A stretch of DNA of 64,000 bases, taken from the NCBI RefSeq assembly GCF_016765655.2, contig NZ_CP086106.1, positions 1,052,501 to 1,116,500 on the forward strand. Reading direction: 5' to 3'. Below, in pieces: positions 29,311 through 36,917 of the stretch. Each line of letters opens with the position of its first letter. Positions within the stretch are counted from its first letter, which is position 1. The translations under genes and the position numbers were made by a program. This DNA is from Skermanella mucosa (GTDB lineage Bacteria > Pseudomonadota > Alphaproteobacteria > Azospirillales > Azospirillaceae). The notes beneath the pieces were generated by a model, which worked only from the letters and a program-made list of their open reading frames with translations, searched no databases and had not been told where the DNA came from.

Positions 29311-29642
29311 GCGTGCTTGGCCGCCTGCCGGGAGCGGCGCCATTCGGTCCAGCGCCGCTCGCTCCGGATCATCAGGGTCGAGGTCGGGCGGCGCAGGAAC
29401 GGCACGTCCATGGCGAGCAGAAGCACGCCGAGGGGAACCATCCAGAAGCCAAGGATCGGCAGGAAGCCGACCAGGCCGCCCAGGATGAAGAGGACTCCCA
29501 CCGGTATCCGGACCCAGCGGGCGTCGGGCTTGCGAAGTCCGCCGACCGGCCGGGCGATCCAGCCGGGAAGGCGGCGTTGAAGGCGTTCGAGACTGCGGTC
29601 GAGCCGCCGCTGATCTGGGGTGATTTGGTCTGGGGTGTTCAT
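29283..29642 (-). CDS. small inner-membrane protein (PGPGW-like)
   Basis: A 119-residue protein with two hydrophobic segments close together (about residues 44-61 and 64-80, VGVLFILGGLVGFLPILGFW), followed by a basic Arg-rich tail. The pattern resembles the PGPGW family of small membrane proteins, sometimes misannotated as tryptophan synthase; this is a tentative match. The ATG at 29642 begins MNTPDQITPDQ; a longer frame upstream is unlikely. Its 3' end overlaps the ABC exporter's 3' end by 28 bases on the other strand. Confidence 0.65.
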   Translation of the reverse strand: MNTPDQITPDQRRLDRSLERLQRRLPGWIARPVGGLRKPDARWVRIPVGVLFILGGLVGFLPILGFWMVPLGVLLLAMDVPFLRRPTSTLMIRSERRWTEWRRSRQAAKHAQAASTSPE

Positions 29643-29808
29643 GATGGGTCCAGAATTGGGGTGCCGCAGTTCGGTATTGAAGACCCTCCCCGCCGGTCGT
29701 CCCGCCGCTCCCAATTTTGTCGCGGCCGGTCCTGGCCGCGACCAATCCGGTTTGCTCCCGGCGGCCCGCGCGGGTAGATAGCCGGCGGGCCCGGGAAAGG
29801 GAGTCGTC

Positions 29809-31107
29809 ATGGAGTCGGACATCATCGAGGTTGCGCGCGGCCTGCTCGCCGCCAAGCGGTACCGGGCGGCGCGCCGTCTGCTCGCGTCCCGGCCCGACCT
29901 GTCCCCCTGCGGCCATGCCCTGCTCGGGACGGCCTATCTCGGCATGAAGGACTTCGAGCCGGCGCTGGCCCACCTGCGCCGCGCCGCCGAGCTTGATCCC
30001 GACGACGCCGGGATCCGCGTCCAACTCGCGCGGGCCTGCACCGCCGCTGGCCTGCCCCATGTCGCGGTCCGCCTGCTGGAGCCGCTGGCCGCGACGCCGC
30101 CGGTCGATGCCGAAGCGTGGGAGGCGCTGGCCGCGGCTTACCGGCTGGACGCCCGCTATGGGGACGCCGTCCGTCTGTCGGTCCTGGCCGCCTCGGCAGG
30201 GGAGCAGACCGGACAGCTGCTGTACGAGGAAGCCATGTGCCGCCACGCGCTGGGCGACGCCGCCGCGGCGCTGGCCGCCTGGGACAGGCTGCTGGACCGA
30301 CAGCCCGGCCTCGCGGCCGGCTGGTTCCGGAGCCATGCGGCGGCGCTCCAGGTCCGGTCGCTCGAAGAGGCGCTCGACCGGCTGCGGCGGGCGACCGCCT
30401 GCCACGGCGCCAACGGCAAGTACTGGGCTTTCCTCGCCGCCTATGCGCGGCTCGACGGCAGGGAAGGGGATGCCGCCGCGATCCTCGACGGACCGCTCCG
30501 CGACCGCCCGCACCACCATGCGCTGGTGGACGGCGTCGGCGCGCTGCTGCCACGCCTTGCCGCCGACTTCCGCTTGTTCGGCTGCGGCGCCGACCTGCTC
30601 CGGCACGGTGTCGGCCTGGCAACCGGAAAGGGACTGGTGCTGGAGTTCGGCGTCCGGCGCGGAACCTCGATCGACCATATCGCCGAGGTCGCGGGCCAGG
30701 AGGTCCATGGCTTCGACTCGTTCGAAGGTTTGCCGGAGGACTGGGGCAGCCAGCGCCGGGGCAGCTTCACCACCGGCCTGGAACTGCCGGCCGTGAGAGA
30801 CAACGTGACCCTTCATGCCGGCTGGTTCAGCGACACCCTGCCGCCGTTCCTGGCCGACCACGGCGAAGCCGTGCGCTTCGCCAACATCGACTGCGACATC
30901 TACTCCTCGACCCGCACCGTCCTGACGGCGCTGGCCGCCCGGTTGGTGCCGGGCACGATCCTGGTGTTCGACGAATTCATCGGGAACCGCACCTGGCGCG
31001 AGCACGAGTACAGGGCGTTCATGGAATGCGCCGCCGAGACCGGGATCGGGTACGAGTACGCCGCGGCCTGCCCGTTCACCGGGCAGGCCGTGGTGCACAT
31101 CCTATGA
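29809..31107 (+). CDS. TPR-repeat protein with C-terminal TylF-like methyltransferase domain
   Basis: A 432-residue protein. Residues about 1-240 are helical TPR-like repeats (GTAYLGMKDFEPALAHLRRA). The C-terminal part (about 265-432) is a class I methyltransferase of the TylF/MycF-like type, with VLEFGVRRGTSI (SAM-binding), GFDSFEGLPEDW and ANIDCDIYSST (acidic residues that bind metal in that family). It may modify a sugar or glycan, with the TPR part binding a partner; this is inference from the domain pair. The ATG at 29809 has a GGGAGTC site. Confidence 0.82.
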   Translation: MESDIIEVARGLLAAKRYRAARRLLASRPDLSPCGHALLGTAYLGMKDFEPALAHLRRAAELDPDDAGIRVQLARACTAAGLPHVAVRLLEPLAATPPVDAEAWEALAAAYRLDARYGDAVRLSVLAASAGEQTGQLLYEEAMCRHALGDAAAALAAWDRLLDRQPGLAAGWFRSHAAALQVRSLEEALDRLRRATACHGANGKYWAFLAAYARLDGREGDAAAILDGPLRDRPHHHALVDGVGALLPRLAADFRLFGCGADLLRHGVGLATGKGLVLEFGVRRGTSIDHIAEVAGQEVHGFDSFEGLPEDWGSQRRGSFTTGLELPAVRDNVTLHAGWFSDTLPPFLADHGEAVRFANIDCDIYSSTRTVLTALAARLVPGTILVFDEFIGNRTWREHEYRAFMECAAETGIGYEYAAACPFTGQAVVHIL

Positions 31108-31134
31108 TCGGAACCATGCTGATCGGAACGGTGC

Positions 31135-31749
31135 TCAGCCGGGTGGATCGTCTGATCCGAACAGCCTTTTCAGCAGAGCGTGCATCGGCAGGAAGACGGC
31201 GATCGGCAGCAGCAGCATGTAGAGCCCGAGATAGAGCAGGGGATCCATGAATTGCTGCGGGTCTTCACCGGGGCCGAAGACCCAATTGACGTTGTCGTCC
31301 GGAGACGTCAGCAGCCAAGTCGCCGGCAGCACGATCCAGGCCAGCACGGTCTGTGCCGGCAGGGCGCGCGGATCGTAGCCCTGGCGCACCAGCATCCAGA
31401 TCAGGATGGGCGGCAGGAACAGATGGAACAGCGACAAGGCCCGCAGATAGAGGGGATAGCGGTCGCTGAACATGTAGCCGGCCAGATCGACCAGGGCGCC
31501 CCCCGTGAGGAAGTCGAGGGTCCAGACCATCTCCAGGGGCAGCACCCCGACCGCCATCATGGAGAAAAGCAGCCGGTTGCCGGTCCAGAGACAGATCAGG
31601 ACGGAGAACAGGGTGAGGTCCGAGAACCACAGGAAGTTGCCCGGCCCGTACTCGCGCCAGTAAACCGGTACCAGCGCGATCACGAAAAGCGTGTAGGGCA
31701 CCCGCAGCCAGAGGGGATAGACCGCCCGGTCGGATGCTCCGCCGCCCAT
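31135..31749 (-). CDS. multi-pass membrane protein of unknown function
   Basis: A protein of about 204 residues with five or six hydrophobic segments (for example PLWLRVPYTLFVIALVPVYW, LFHLFLPPILIWML, YLGLYMLLLPIAVFLPM). No family recognised with confidence. The start is uncertain: ATG at 31749 (MGGGASDRA) or GTG at 31764. It is the last gene of the minus-strand run that begins with the ECF sigma factor, so it may share that regulation. Confidence 0.6.
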   Translation of the reverse strand: MGGGASDRAVYPLWLRVPYTLFVIALVPVYWREYGPGNFLWFSDLTLFSVLICLWTGNRLLFSMMAVGVLPLEMVWTLDFLTGGALVDLAGYMFSDRYPLYLRALSLFHLFLPPILIWMLVRQGYDPRALPAQTVLAWIVLPATWLLTSPDDNVNWVFGPGEDPQQFMDPLLYLGLYMLLLPIAVFLPMHALLKRLFGSDDPPG

Positions 31750-31807
31750 CAGGGCGTGCTGCACGGGAGCCGGTCCGGCGTGACCTGCCCGGCCGTCGGG
31801 GCCGCGC

Positions 31808-31975
31808 TCATGCGTCGGTCCGGCTGGTTGCCTGGGTCCGGCGCTCCTCTTCCAGGTCATAGGCGGTGGAGGCGACCTTCTTGGCACCCCGGGGGAATAT
31901 CGCGCTCAGGACGCCGACGGTCGTCAAGCCGACCAGGAAAATGAACCCCAGACCTTTTCCGAATGCACCGAACAT
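31808..31975 (-). CDS. small single-pass membrane protein
   Basis: A 55-residue protein with one membrane segment (FIFLVGLTTVGVLSAIF, about residues 10-28) and a charged tail. The ATG at 31975 (MFGAFGKG) was chosen because AAGGA lies 7 bases upstream; ATGs at 31981 and 32014 are in frame but less well placed. It lies between the PRC-barrel gene and a membrane protein in the sigma-factor run. No family recognised. Confidence 0.55.
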   Translation of the reverse strand: MFGAFGKGLGFIFLVGLTTVGVLSAIFPRGAKKVASTAYDLEEERRTQATSRTDA

Positions 31976-32048
31976 CTTCATTTCCTTTCCATGTTTGATC
32001 CGATTTTCTTCCATCGGGCCGGGCGGATGCCGACCCCTTCCCGAAGGG

Positions 32049-32459
32049 TCACTGCCCGTCGGTGCCCGGCATCGCGCCGAGTTTCCCTTGTCGCTGGTAT
32101 TCCGGAGCGTTCTCGAAGTCGCCCCGGGTCAAGGTGACCCGGATGTCGCCGGTATCCAGGCCGGTTTCGGTTTCCGACCAGGGGATGGCCACCTCCCGGC
32201 CGCCCACGATGCCCAGAAAGCCGCCGCTGGCGACGATCAGCCGGTCGATCCCGCCCGACAGGCTCAGCAGGAAGTCGCTGATCGTGCCCAACTCCTCGCC
32301 GTCCGCGCCGATAACGCTTCGACCGATCAGATCGTTCGCGCCGACGATGTCGGATCCCGCCTCCAAGCGGTCCTGCGCGGGAGCGGCGGAGGGGCATGCC
32401 GGGGTGAGCGCGAGCGCGGCCGTCAGCAACAGCGTCTTCTGCAATGGGGTTTGTCGCAT
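32049..32459 (-). CDS. PRC-barrel domain exported protein
   Basis: A 136-residue protein with a signal peptide (about 1-28; a Cys at about 22 within TPACPS could allow lipidation) and a PRC-barrel domain (about 38-115) with DLIGRSVIGADGEELGTISDF and GGFLGIVGGREVAIPW. PRC-barrels are small all-beta modules in stress and envelope proteins. A GGGAGG ribosome site precedes the ATG. It is 37 bases after the anti-sigma gene and so probably in its operon; a second PRC-barrel gene lies at 34874-35659. Confidence 0.85.
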   Translation of the reverse strand: MRQTPLQKTLLLTAALALTPACPSAAPAQDRLEAGSDIVGANDLIGRSVIGADGEELGTISDFLLSLSGGIDRLIVASGGFLGIVGGREVAIPWSETETGLDTGDIRVTLTRGDFENAPEYQRQGKLGAMPGTDGQ

Positions 32460-32496
32460 AAGTCCCTCCCATGCGGCGTTCCAGCATCTTTTCCGA

Positions 32497-33342
32497 TCAC
32501 CCCCGTGTCCAGAGGAGCGACTTGAGCCGCTTGGCGATGCCGAACTCGGGTTCGGGCTCCGGAGGCGGCATCTTGCGTATCGACCGGTGCAGGCTTTCGG
32601 CGACCGCCAGGGATTCGTCCCTCGGCAGGTCGCTCGCCATCACGTACATCAGCGGACCGTCGAGCCAGTAGGCGACGCGAACCTCGTTGCGCGTTTCGGT
32701 CTCGATCTCGGGGTCCGGATCGGGCAGGCGGGGCTGTACCTGCAGCGTCAGCCGCCGGCCCAGATCGTCCTGGTAAGTGAGTTGTGCTGCCTGCGAGCGG
32801 TTGGTCGTGGCGGTGACCTGGCTGCCGACCAGACTGAACCGGTACCGGCTGAGATCCGGGATTTGCAGGTCGACCATGCTCGCCTGCTCGACCCACTGGA
32901 TCGGGCGCAGCATCGGCTCCGACGGCGCCAAGTGCCCCGCCACCGTCGCTTTCCTCACGTCGGTGTGCGCCAGCGAGGCGCTCTCGCGAAGGACCTGGGT
33001 CGAGACCTCATGGCGGGGAAGGAACGCAGCCGCCGACCATCCCAATCCGCACCCTAGGAGAAGAGTCGCCGCCAGAGGCGACATACGGCTGACCAGGCCG
33101 GGAAACCGGGACGGCCGCTTCGGCTTGAACACCGATGACAGCCGGCCGGGCAGGGCTTCCTCCGCCGCGGGTCCGAAGATCGCCCGCATGGCATCGTTCT
33201 GCAGCCGGCAGCGCCTGACCCACTCCGCCTTTTCGGGATGCACCGCCAGATATGCCTCGACCGCGCGCCGTCGCGGCGGATCAAGCAGATCGTCGATGTA
33301 GGCGTGCAGGTCGAGAACGTGGATATCGTCGTAATTTTCCAT
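32497..33342 (-). CDS. anti-sigma factor, single-pass membrane protein
   Basis: A 281-residue protein directly coupled to the ECF sigma gene (stop and start share TGATG). The N-terminal cytoplasmic part (about residues 1-80) has the DIHVLDLHAYIDDLLDPPRRRAVEAYL start of anti-sigma factors; a classical HxxxCxxC zinc motif is not complete. One membrane segment (about 88-107, LAATLLLGCGLGWSAAAFL) leads to an extracytoplasmic domain of about 170 residues. It should hold the sigma factor at the membrane until an envelope signal acts. Confidence 0.85.
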   Translation of the reverse strand: MENYDDIHVLDLHAYIDDLLDPPRRRAVEAYLAVHPEKAEWVRRCRLQNDAMRAIFGPAAEEALPGRLSSVFKPKRPSRFPGLVSRMSPLAATLLLGCGLGWSAAAFLPRHEVSTQVLRESASLAHTDVRKATVAGHLAPSEPMLRPIQWVEQASMVDLQIPDLSRYRFSLVGSQVTATTNRSQAAQLTYQDDLGRRLTLQVQPRLPDPDPEIETETRNEVRVAYWLDGPLMYVMASDLPRDESLAVAESLHRSIRKMPPPEPEPEFGIAKRLKSLLWTRG

Positions 33343-33893
33343 CACTTCACCCTCCTCAGGGTGACGGGCCTCAGGGTGACGGGCCTCAGGGTGACGGGCC
33401 TCACGGTCACGGGGCGGGACTCGTCAAGGTTCAGCGACTGGAGCGCCTCGCGGGCGCGTGACATGCGGGACCGCACCGTGCCGACAGGCACATCGAGCAC
33501 GCAGGCGGCTTCCTCGTAGCTCAGCCCTTCGAGCACGACCAGCAGAAGCGTTTCGCGCTGGGGGGCGGGGAGACCGTCGAGGGCGTGCGCCATCTCCTGC
33601 AACTGCATGTGCCCGAACTGGCGGGCGGGCTGGGTGACGCTGACGTCCTCCAGCGGGGTTGTTTCGGGCGTCCTGCGATGATGCCTGATCAGGTTGACGT
33701 GGACATTGTACAAGATCTTTAAAAGCCACCCGCGCATGCTCCCGGCCCGCCGCCAGAGATGCTGCTTGCGCAACGCCCGCTCCAGGCACTCCTGCACGAG
33801 GTCGTCGGCACGGTCGCGATCCTTGACCAGAGCCCTTGCATATCGCCGTAAACCAGGCACTTCACGGGCGATCAGCCACTCTGTATCGTCCAT
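33342..33893 (-). CDS. ECF-type RNA polymerase sigma factor
   Basis: A 183-residue sigma-70 family ECF factor. Region 2 (about residues 10-75) has RRYARALVKDRDRADDLVQE and the RGWLLKILYNV helix. Region 4 (about 105-165) has LPAPQRETLLLVVLEGLSYEE and the VPVGTVRSRMSRARE recognition helix. The C terminus ends in a repeated RPVTL tail encoded by a 15-base tandem repeat. An anti-sigma gene is coupled downstream. A promoter-like GGAAC-N17-CGTCTA lies upstream on the same strand, consistent with autoregulation. Confidence 0.93.
   Translation of the reverse strand: MDDTEWLIAREVPGLRRYARALVKDRDRADDLVQECLERALRKQHLWRRAGSMRGWLLKILYNVHVNLIRHHRRTPETTPLEDVSVTQPARQFGHMQLQEMAHALDGLPAPQRETLLLVVLEGLSYEEAACVLDVPVGTVRSRMSRAREALQSLNLDESRPVTVRPVTLRPVTLRPVTLRRVK
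33355..33414. repeat. 15-base tandem repeat in the end of the sigma gene
   Basis: Three exact copies of a 15-base unit (CTCAGGGTGACGGGC on the plus strand) at 33355-33399, followed by a degenerate fourth copy to 33414. It encodes the repeated RPVTL tail of the sigma factor. Because the unit is a multiple of three, copy-number change would lengthen or shorten the tail without a frameshift. Confidence 0.9.
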
Positions 33894-33942
33894 GACCCTG
33901 CCCTCGCGTCCTTGCTGAAAATCACCCCGTGTCTTGTACGGA

Positions 33943-33970
33943 TAGACGCCAGGTCCGGCGTTGAAGTTCC
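33943..33970 (-). promoter_or_regulatory. candidate ECF promoter of the sigma gene
   Basis: On the minus strand GGAAC (33966-33970) is followed after exactly 17 bases by CGTCTA (33943-33948). That spacing and those hexamers are typical for ECF sigma factors. The start codon of the sigma gene lies about 50 bases downstream. The same GGAAC-N17-CGTC layout occurs at 34104-34130 on the plus strand, suggesting both are read by this sigma factor. Confidence 0.65.
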
Positions 33971-34103
33971 AAAATAAATACGAGGCGGAGGGAGCTGCCT
34001 GTGATTCTCCCTGGGCTGCATCTGGAAAGGATCATTTGATGCCGGCCGGCTCTGTTCCGCCCATGCGCCGATCCGGCCCAATGATAATCTGTTCACTTTT
34101 CAG

Positions 34104-34130
34104 GGAACCGTTCTCCGATCATGGGCGTCT
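34104..34130 (+). promoter_or_regulatory. candidate ECF promoter facing the small-peptide genes
   Basis: GGAAC (34104-34108), then 17 bases, then CGTCT (34126-34130) on the plus strand. The element matches the one before the sigma gene, facing the other way. The first downstream frames are a 50-codon frame at 34199 and a 28-codon membrane peptide at 34372. Confidence 0.55.
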
Positions 34131-34198
34131 TTACCCGCAAGGCCAGCTCATGGCGGCGGATGCGGATGCCGTGGGGGCCAAAGCGGCAAGGAGACGTC

Positions 34199-34351
34199 AT
34201 GGATGAGGATCGGGCCGGAAGGTGGGTGGCGACGCCGGGCAAGGAGCCGGCAACCTCCAGCCTGAAGGCAAGGCCGGAAACGATGATGCCGGCCGCTGAG
34301 CCGAAGCCATGTCATCCCCGAGCGCGATCCCACGGATCGGGCTTCAGTTAA
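34199..34351 (+). CDS. possible small hypothetical protein
   Basis: A 50-residue frame starting MDEDRAGRWVATPG with a good AAGGAG ribosome site 5 bases upstream. The composition is Pro/Arg/Ala rich and no family is recognised. It is the first frame after the candidate promoter at 34104 and ends 20 bases before the next small gene. Support is the ribosome site and position only. Confidence 0.35.
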   Translation: MDEDRAGRWVATPGKEPATSSLKARPETMMPAAEPKPCHPRARSHGSGFS

Positions 34352-34371
34352 CCTAGATACAGGAGTTTTTC

Positions 34372-34458
34372 ATGCTCAAGTTCATCGGCGGCACCGTAGG
34401 CGTCATTTTCCTGATCGGCCTCCTGGTCCTGATCGGGCTTCTCGCCTTGATTTTCTAG
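34372..34458 (+). CDS. 28-residue single-pass membrane peptide
   Basis: A 28-codon frame encoding a peptide that begins MLKFIGGTVGVIF and ends LLALIF, almost wholly one membrane segment. AGGAG lies 6 bases before the ATG, a strong ribosome site. It was missed by length-limited gene finding. It is the second small frame after the candidate ECF promoter, next to other tiny membrane proteins of the same locus. Its function is unknown; peptides of this kind often modulate membrane complexes. Confidence 0.6.
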   Translation: MLKFIGGTVGVIFLIGLLVLIGLLALIF

Positions 34459-34757
34459 CTCGTCGGAATCGGTGGCGGAGGGAGTGCGGCCAAGTTCGAT
34501 CCTCGTCGCGATCCTGCGTTCCGCAGCCTGATTCAAGGGGCGGCGCGGCCGGTATCCGATCGGACCGGCTCGATTGCTTCCCAATCCGGAACCATGATCG
34601 TCCTGACTGCCTGGCTCAGGGCTTGGCCTGAACCCATCGCGCCCTGTCGGCGCGGTGGACAAGGCGATTGCCATCCCATCCAATATAAAAATTTCGGTAA
34701 TTAAGATAAAGCGGCTTTGCTGCAAAATTATTTATAGGATAAGTTGTGATATTTTTG

Positions 34758-34785
34758 GGAACCCCTGAAGCAATCTGTTGTTGTT
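34758..34785 (+). promoter_or_regulatory. possible stress-sigma promoter before the PRC-barrel gene
   Basis: GGAAC (34758-34762) followed after 17 bases by GTTGTT. It resembles the GGAAC-N16/17-cGTT type of alphaproteobacterial general stress promoters (EcfG) more than the CGTC type above. Evidence is the motif alone. Confidence 0.35.
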
Positions 34786-34824
34786 ATTCCGAGATCGGGC
34801 CTCATATGAAAATGAGCTCGCAGG

Positions 34825-34847
34825 AAATCCTAGTAATCATAGGATTT
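34825..34847 (+). promoter_or_regulatory. leader hairpin before the PRC-barrel gene
   Basis: A perfect 8-base inverted repeat AAATCCTA / TAGGATTT with a 7-base loop, 27 bases before the start codon. It could be an operator for a dimeric regulator or a structure in the mRNA leader. It is followed by a TCT-rich stretch rather than a true T-run. Confidence 0.4.
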
Positions 34848-34873
34848 TCTCACGTCATCTAATGGAGAGACCG

Positions 34874-35659
34874 ATGAAGAACATTTTGACTGTAACGAGC
34901 GCTGTTGCACTGCTCGCGTTTGGAACCCCGGCACTTGCGCAGCAGCAGAACGCCCAGCCGGCTGGTGGCGGCCAGAATTCCACAGCGGGGACTGATGTCC
35001 AAGTACAGCAGGCTGCTCCCGAAGTAACCGTCCAGCAGCCCGCACCGGAAGTGACGGTTCAGCGCCCCGCTCCCGAAGTGACCGTCCAACAGCCTGAGCC
35101 CAACGTCACCGTCCAGCAGGCCGAGCCGAACGTGAATGTCGAGCAGGCCGAACCGAATGTCACCGTGGAACGGAGCGGCGAGCCGAACGTCAACGTCGTT
35201 CGGCCGGATCAGCAGAACGCGCCGGAGGCGCAGGGGCAGGAAGGCTCCCAGGAAGCGGGTGACACCGGCGGTGAGCGGGCGCGGGACGCGGGTGCCGGGA
35301 CCCCGACGGCAGGCATGACACCCACGACACCGATGGACACCCCGCGGCTGATGGGCGATCAGGTCTCGGGAATGATCGGGACCAACGCCGTCACGGCGAA
35401 CGATGAGGAGGTCGGCGAGATCGAAAACCTCCTGATCGGCTCCGAAGGCCAGGTGGAGGCGGCGATCGTCGAGTGGGGTGGTTTCCTGGGCATCGGTTCC
35501 AAGACCGCCGCTGTTCCCTGGAATGCGCTTCAGTTGAACGAGGCAAGTGATCGTGTGGTCATCGACATGACCCGCGAGGAAATGGAAGCGCTGCCAGCCT
35601 ACAACGGCGACCCGGCGTCGGTCGCCGGCATCGATGCCGAAGCGAAGCCGGTACAGTAA
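34874..35659 (+). CDS. exported PRC-barrel protein with nine-residue Glu/Pro/Val repeats
   Basis: A 261-residue exported protein. The signal peptide is about residues 1-23 (ending PALAQ). Residues 48-111 are about seven copies of a nine-residue unit, APEVTVQQP grading into EPNVTVQQA. A PRC-barrel domain (about 155-235) follows, with GTNAVTANDEEVGEIENLLI and WGGFLGIGSKTAAVPW. The repeats probably form an extended stalk, displaying the PRC domain in the periplasm; this is inference. The ATG at 34874 has a GGAGAG ribosome site. A second, repeat-free PRC protein is encoded in the sigma operon nearby. Confidence 0.85.
   Translation: MKNILTVTSAVALLAFGTPALAQQQNAQPAGGGQNSTAGTDVQVQQAAPEVTVQQPAPEVTVQRPAPEVTVQQPEPNVTVQQAEPNVNVEQAEPNVTVERSGEPNVNVVRPDQQNAPEAQGQEGSQEAGDTGGERARDAGAGTPTAGMTPTTPMDTPRLMGDQVSGMIGTNAVTANDEEVGEIENLLIGSEGQVEAAIVEWGGFLGIGSKTAAVPWNALQLNEASDRVVIDMTREEMEALPAYNGDPASVAGIDAEAKPVQ
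35015..35206 (+). repeat. 27-base in-frame tandem repeats
   Basis: About seven diverged 27-base units encode APEVTVQQP-type repeats in the PRC-barrel protein. The first three protein units are nearly identical; later ones drift to EPNVTV/EPNVNV. Phase is kept throughout, so copy-number change would vary only stalk length. Confidence 0.8.
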
Positions 35660-35857
35660 ACCGGGACGAGCAAAGCAGGGCTGGAATTCCCGATACTCCA
35701 CGGGGCTTTCGGCGGACGGGGGCGGGCGTCTTGCAAGGCGCCCGCCCCCTGGCGTGTCGTCGTGCGGTCCCTCTGCCTTCCCGTGGCCTGCCGGACATGG
35801 AAAGGGGCAACGCGAACGGCGCCGGAATCCTGTTACATTCGAGATATTTGAAGAGGA

Positions 35858-35932
35858 TGGTGGGCGCGACAGGGATTGAACCTGTGACCCCTCCCGTGTG
35901 AAGGGAGTGCTCTCCCGCTGAGCTACGCGCCC
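35858..35932 (-). tRNA. tRNA-Val (CAC)
   Basis: A 75-base tRNA on the minus strand with encoded CCA. The acceptor GGGCGCG pairs with CGCGCCC, the anticodon loop is TTCACAC (anticodon CAC, reading GTG), and the T arm contains GTTCAATCC. Confidence 0.95.
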
Positions 35933-36085
35933 GCCTGTGCGGCGGAGGCCCTATTTATTGGGGTCGCGGGATGATGTCAAGCGCCGGAAGTGTCTTCCGC
36001 AAAATTGCGGGGACCGAATTTGCAGGGACGATGCCGCGCCCTACATGGGTTGTCCAGGTTCGATCCACGGAAGGGCTCGGGTGCC

Positions 36086-36907
36086 ATGCCGACATCAATG
36101 CGATCCATCCCTGCCGTCATGCTGGTCGGCGGAGCCGTGGCAGCCCTGGTGCCGGCGGTCCTGATCTCGACCGCAATGGCGGCCGAGAAGGTCCGTCTCG
36201 GCTACGCGATCTATGCCGGCGGTTTCGAAGTCCTCCAGGCCTCCATCCTGCTGGATGTCGGGCGCGACGATTACGAGGTCGAGGTCAGCGCCGAGACCCA
36301 GGGGCTGATCGGTACCTTCTTTCCCTGGCAAAACCTGTCGCGCTCCGTCGGCCTCATGCGGGACGGAGAGGCGGCACCGCGCTCGCACCGGCAGAGCGGA
36401 ACCTGGCGAGGACGGGAGCGGGCCGTCAGCCTGGACTATGACGACACCGGCCGCGTCGTCGCGGATGTCCGGCCGCCGGACGATCCGGCCGAGCGGGACC
36501 CCGTGCCGCCGGAGATGGTGCCCGGAACCACCGATCCCCTGTCGGCCGTGCTCTCCGTGGCGACCGGCGTCGCCGCCGGGCGCGGCTGCACCGGGACCGT
36601 CCAGGTGTTCGACGGCCGTCGCCGCTATGACCTGAGTTTCCGGACGGTCGGGAACCGCCAGCTCGCCCCCAACCGCTACTCAGTGTTCAGCGGTCCCGCC
36701 GTCCATTGCGAGGTCACCTCGAAGGTGCTGGCCGGCCGGTGGAAGCAGGAAGGCGTGGTGACCGAACAGGAGAAACGGGCGCCCGTCGCGCTGATGCTGG
36801 CGCCAGTAGTCGAAGGATTGCCGCCGGTCCCGGTCAGGCTGGAGGGCGAGAGCCGGTTCGGCGACGTCATCATGCATCTCATTTCGGCCGACGCTGTCGC
36901 CCAGTGA
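36086..36907 (+). CDS. DUF3108 family exported protein
   Basis: A 273-residue protein with a signal peptide (about residues 1-32, ending AMAAE) and a mostly beta periplasmic domain with LGYAIYAGGFEVLQASILL, the FPWQNLSRSVG segment and QVFDGRRRYDLSF, matching the DUF3108 family of the alphaproteobacteria. Function unknown. An ATG 4 codons downstream (MRSIPAV) is also possible. It converges on cydB with an 10-base gap. Confidence 0.75.
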   Translation: MPTSMRSIPAVMLVGGAVAALVPAVLISTAMAAEKVRLGYAIYAGGFEVLQASILLDVGRDDYEVEVSAETQGLIGTFFPWQNLSRSVGLMRDGEAAPRSHRQSGTWRGRERAVSLDYDDTGRVVADVRPPDDPAERDPVPPEMVPGTTDPLSAVLSVATGVAAGRGCTGTVQVFDGRRRYDLSFRTVGNRQLAPNRYSVFSGPAVHCEVTSKVLAGRWKQEGVVTEQEKRAPVALMLAPVVEGLPPVPVRLEGESRFGDVIMHLISADAVAQ

Positions 36908-36917
36908 TATCAGCGCC

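Larger units (their letters stand above)
34459..34873. other. AT-richer intergenic region with regulatory signals
   Basis: About 415 bases with no gene between the 28-residue peptide and the PRC-barrel gene. The part from about 34680 is clearly AT-richer than the surroundings. It holds a GGAAC element (34758-34762) with GTTGTT 17 bases later, and a hairpin at 34825-34847. The first 200 bases show nothing I can name. Confidence 0.6.
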
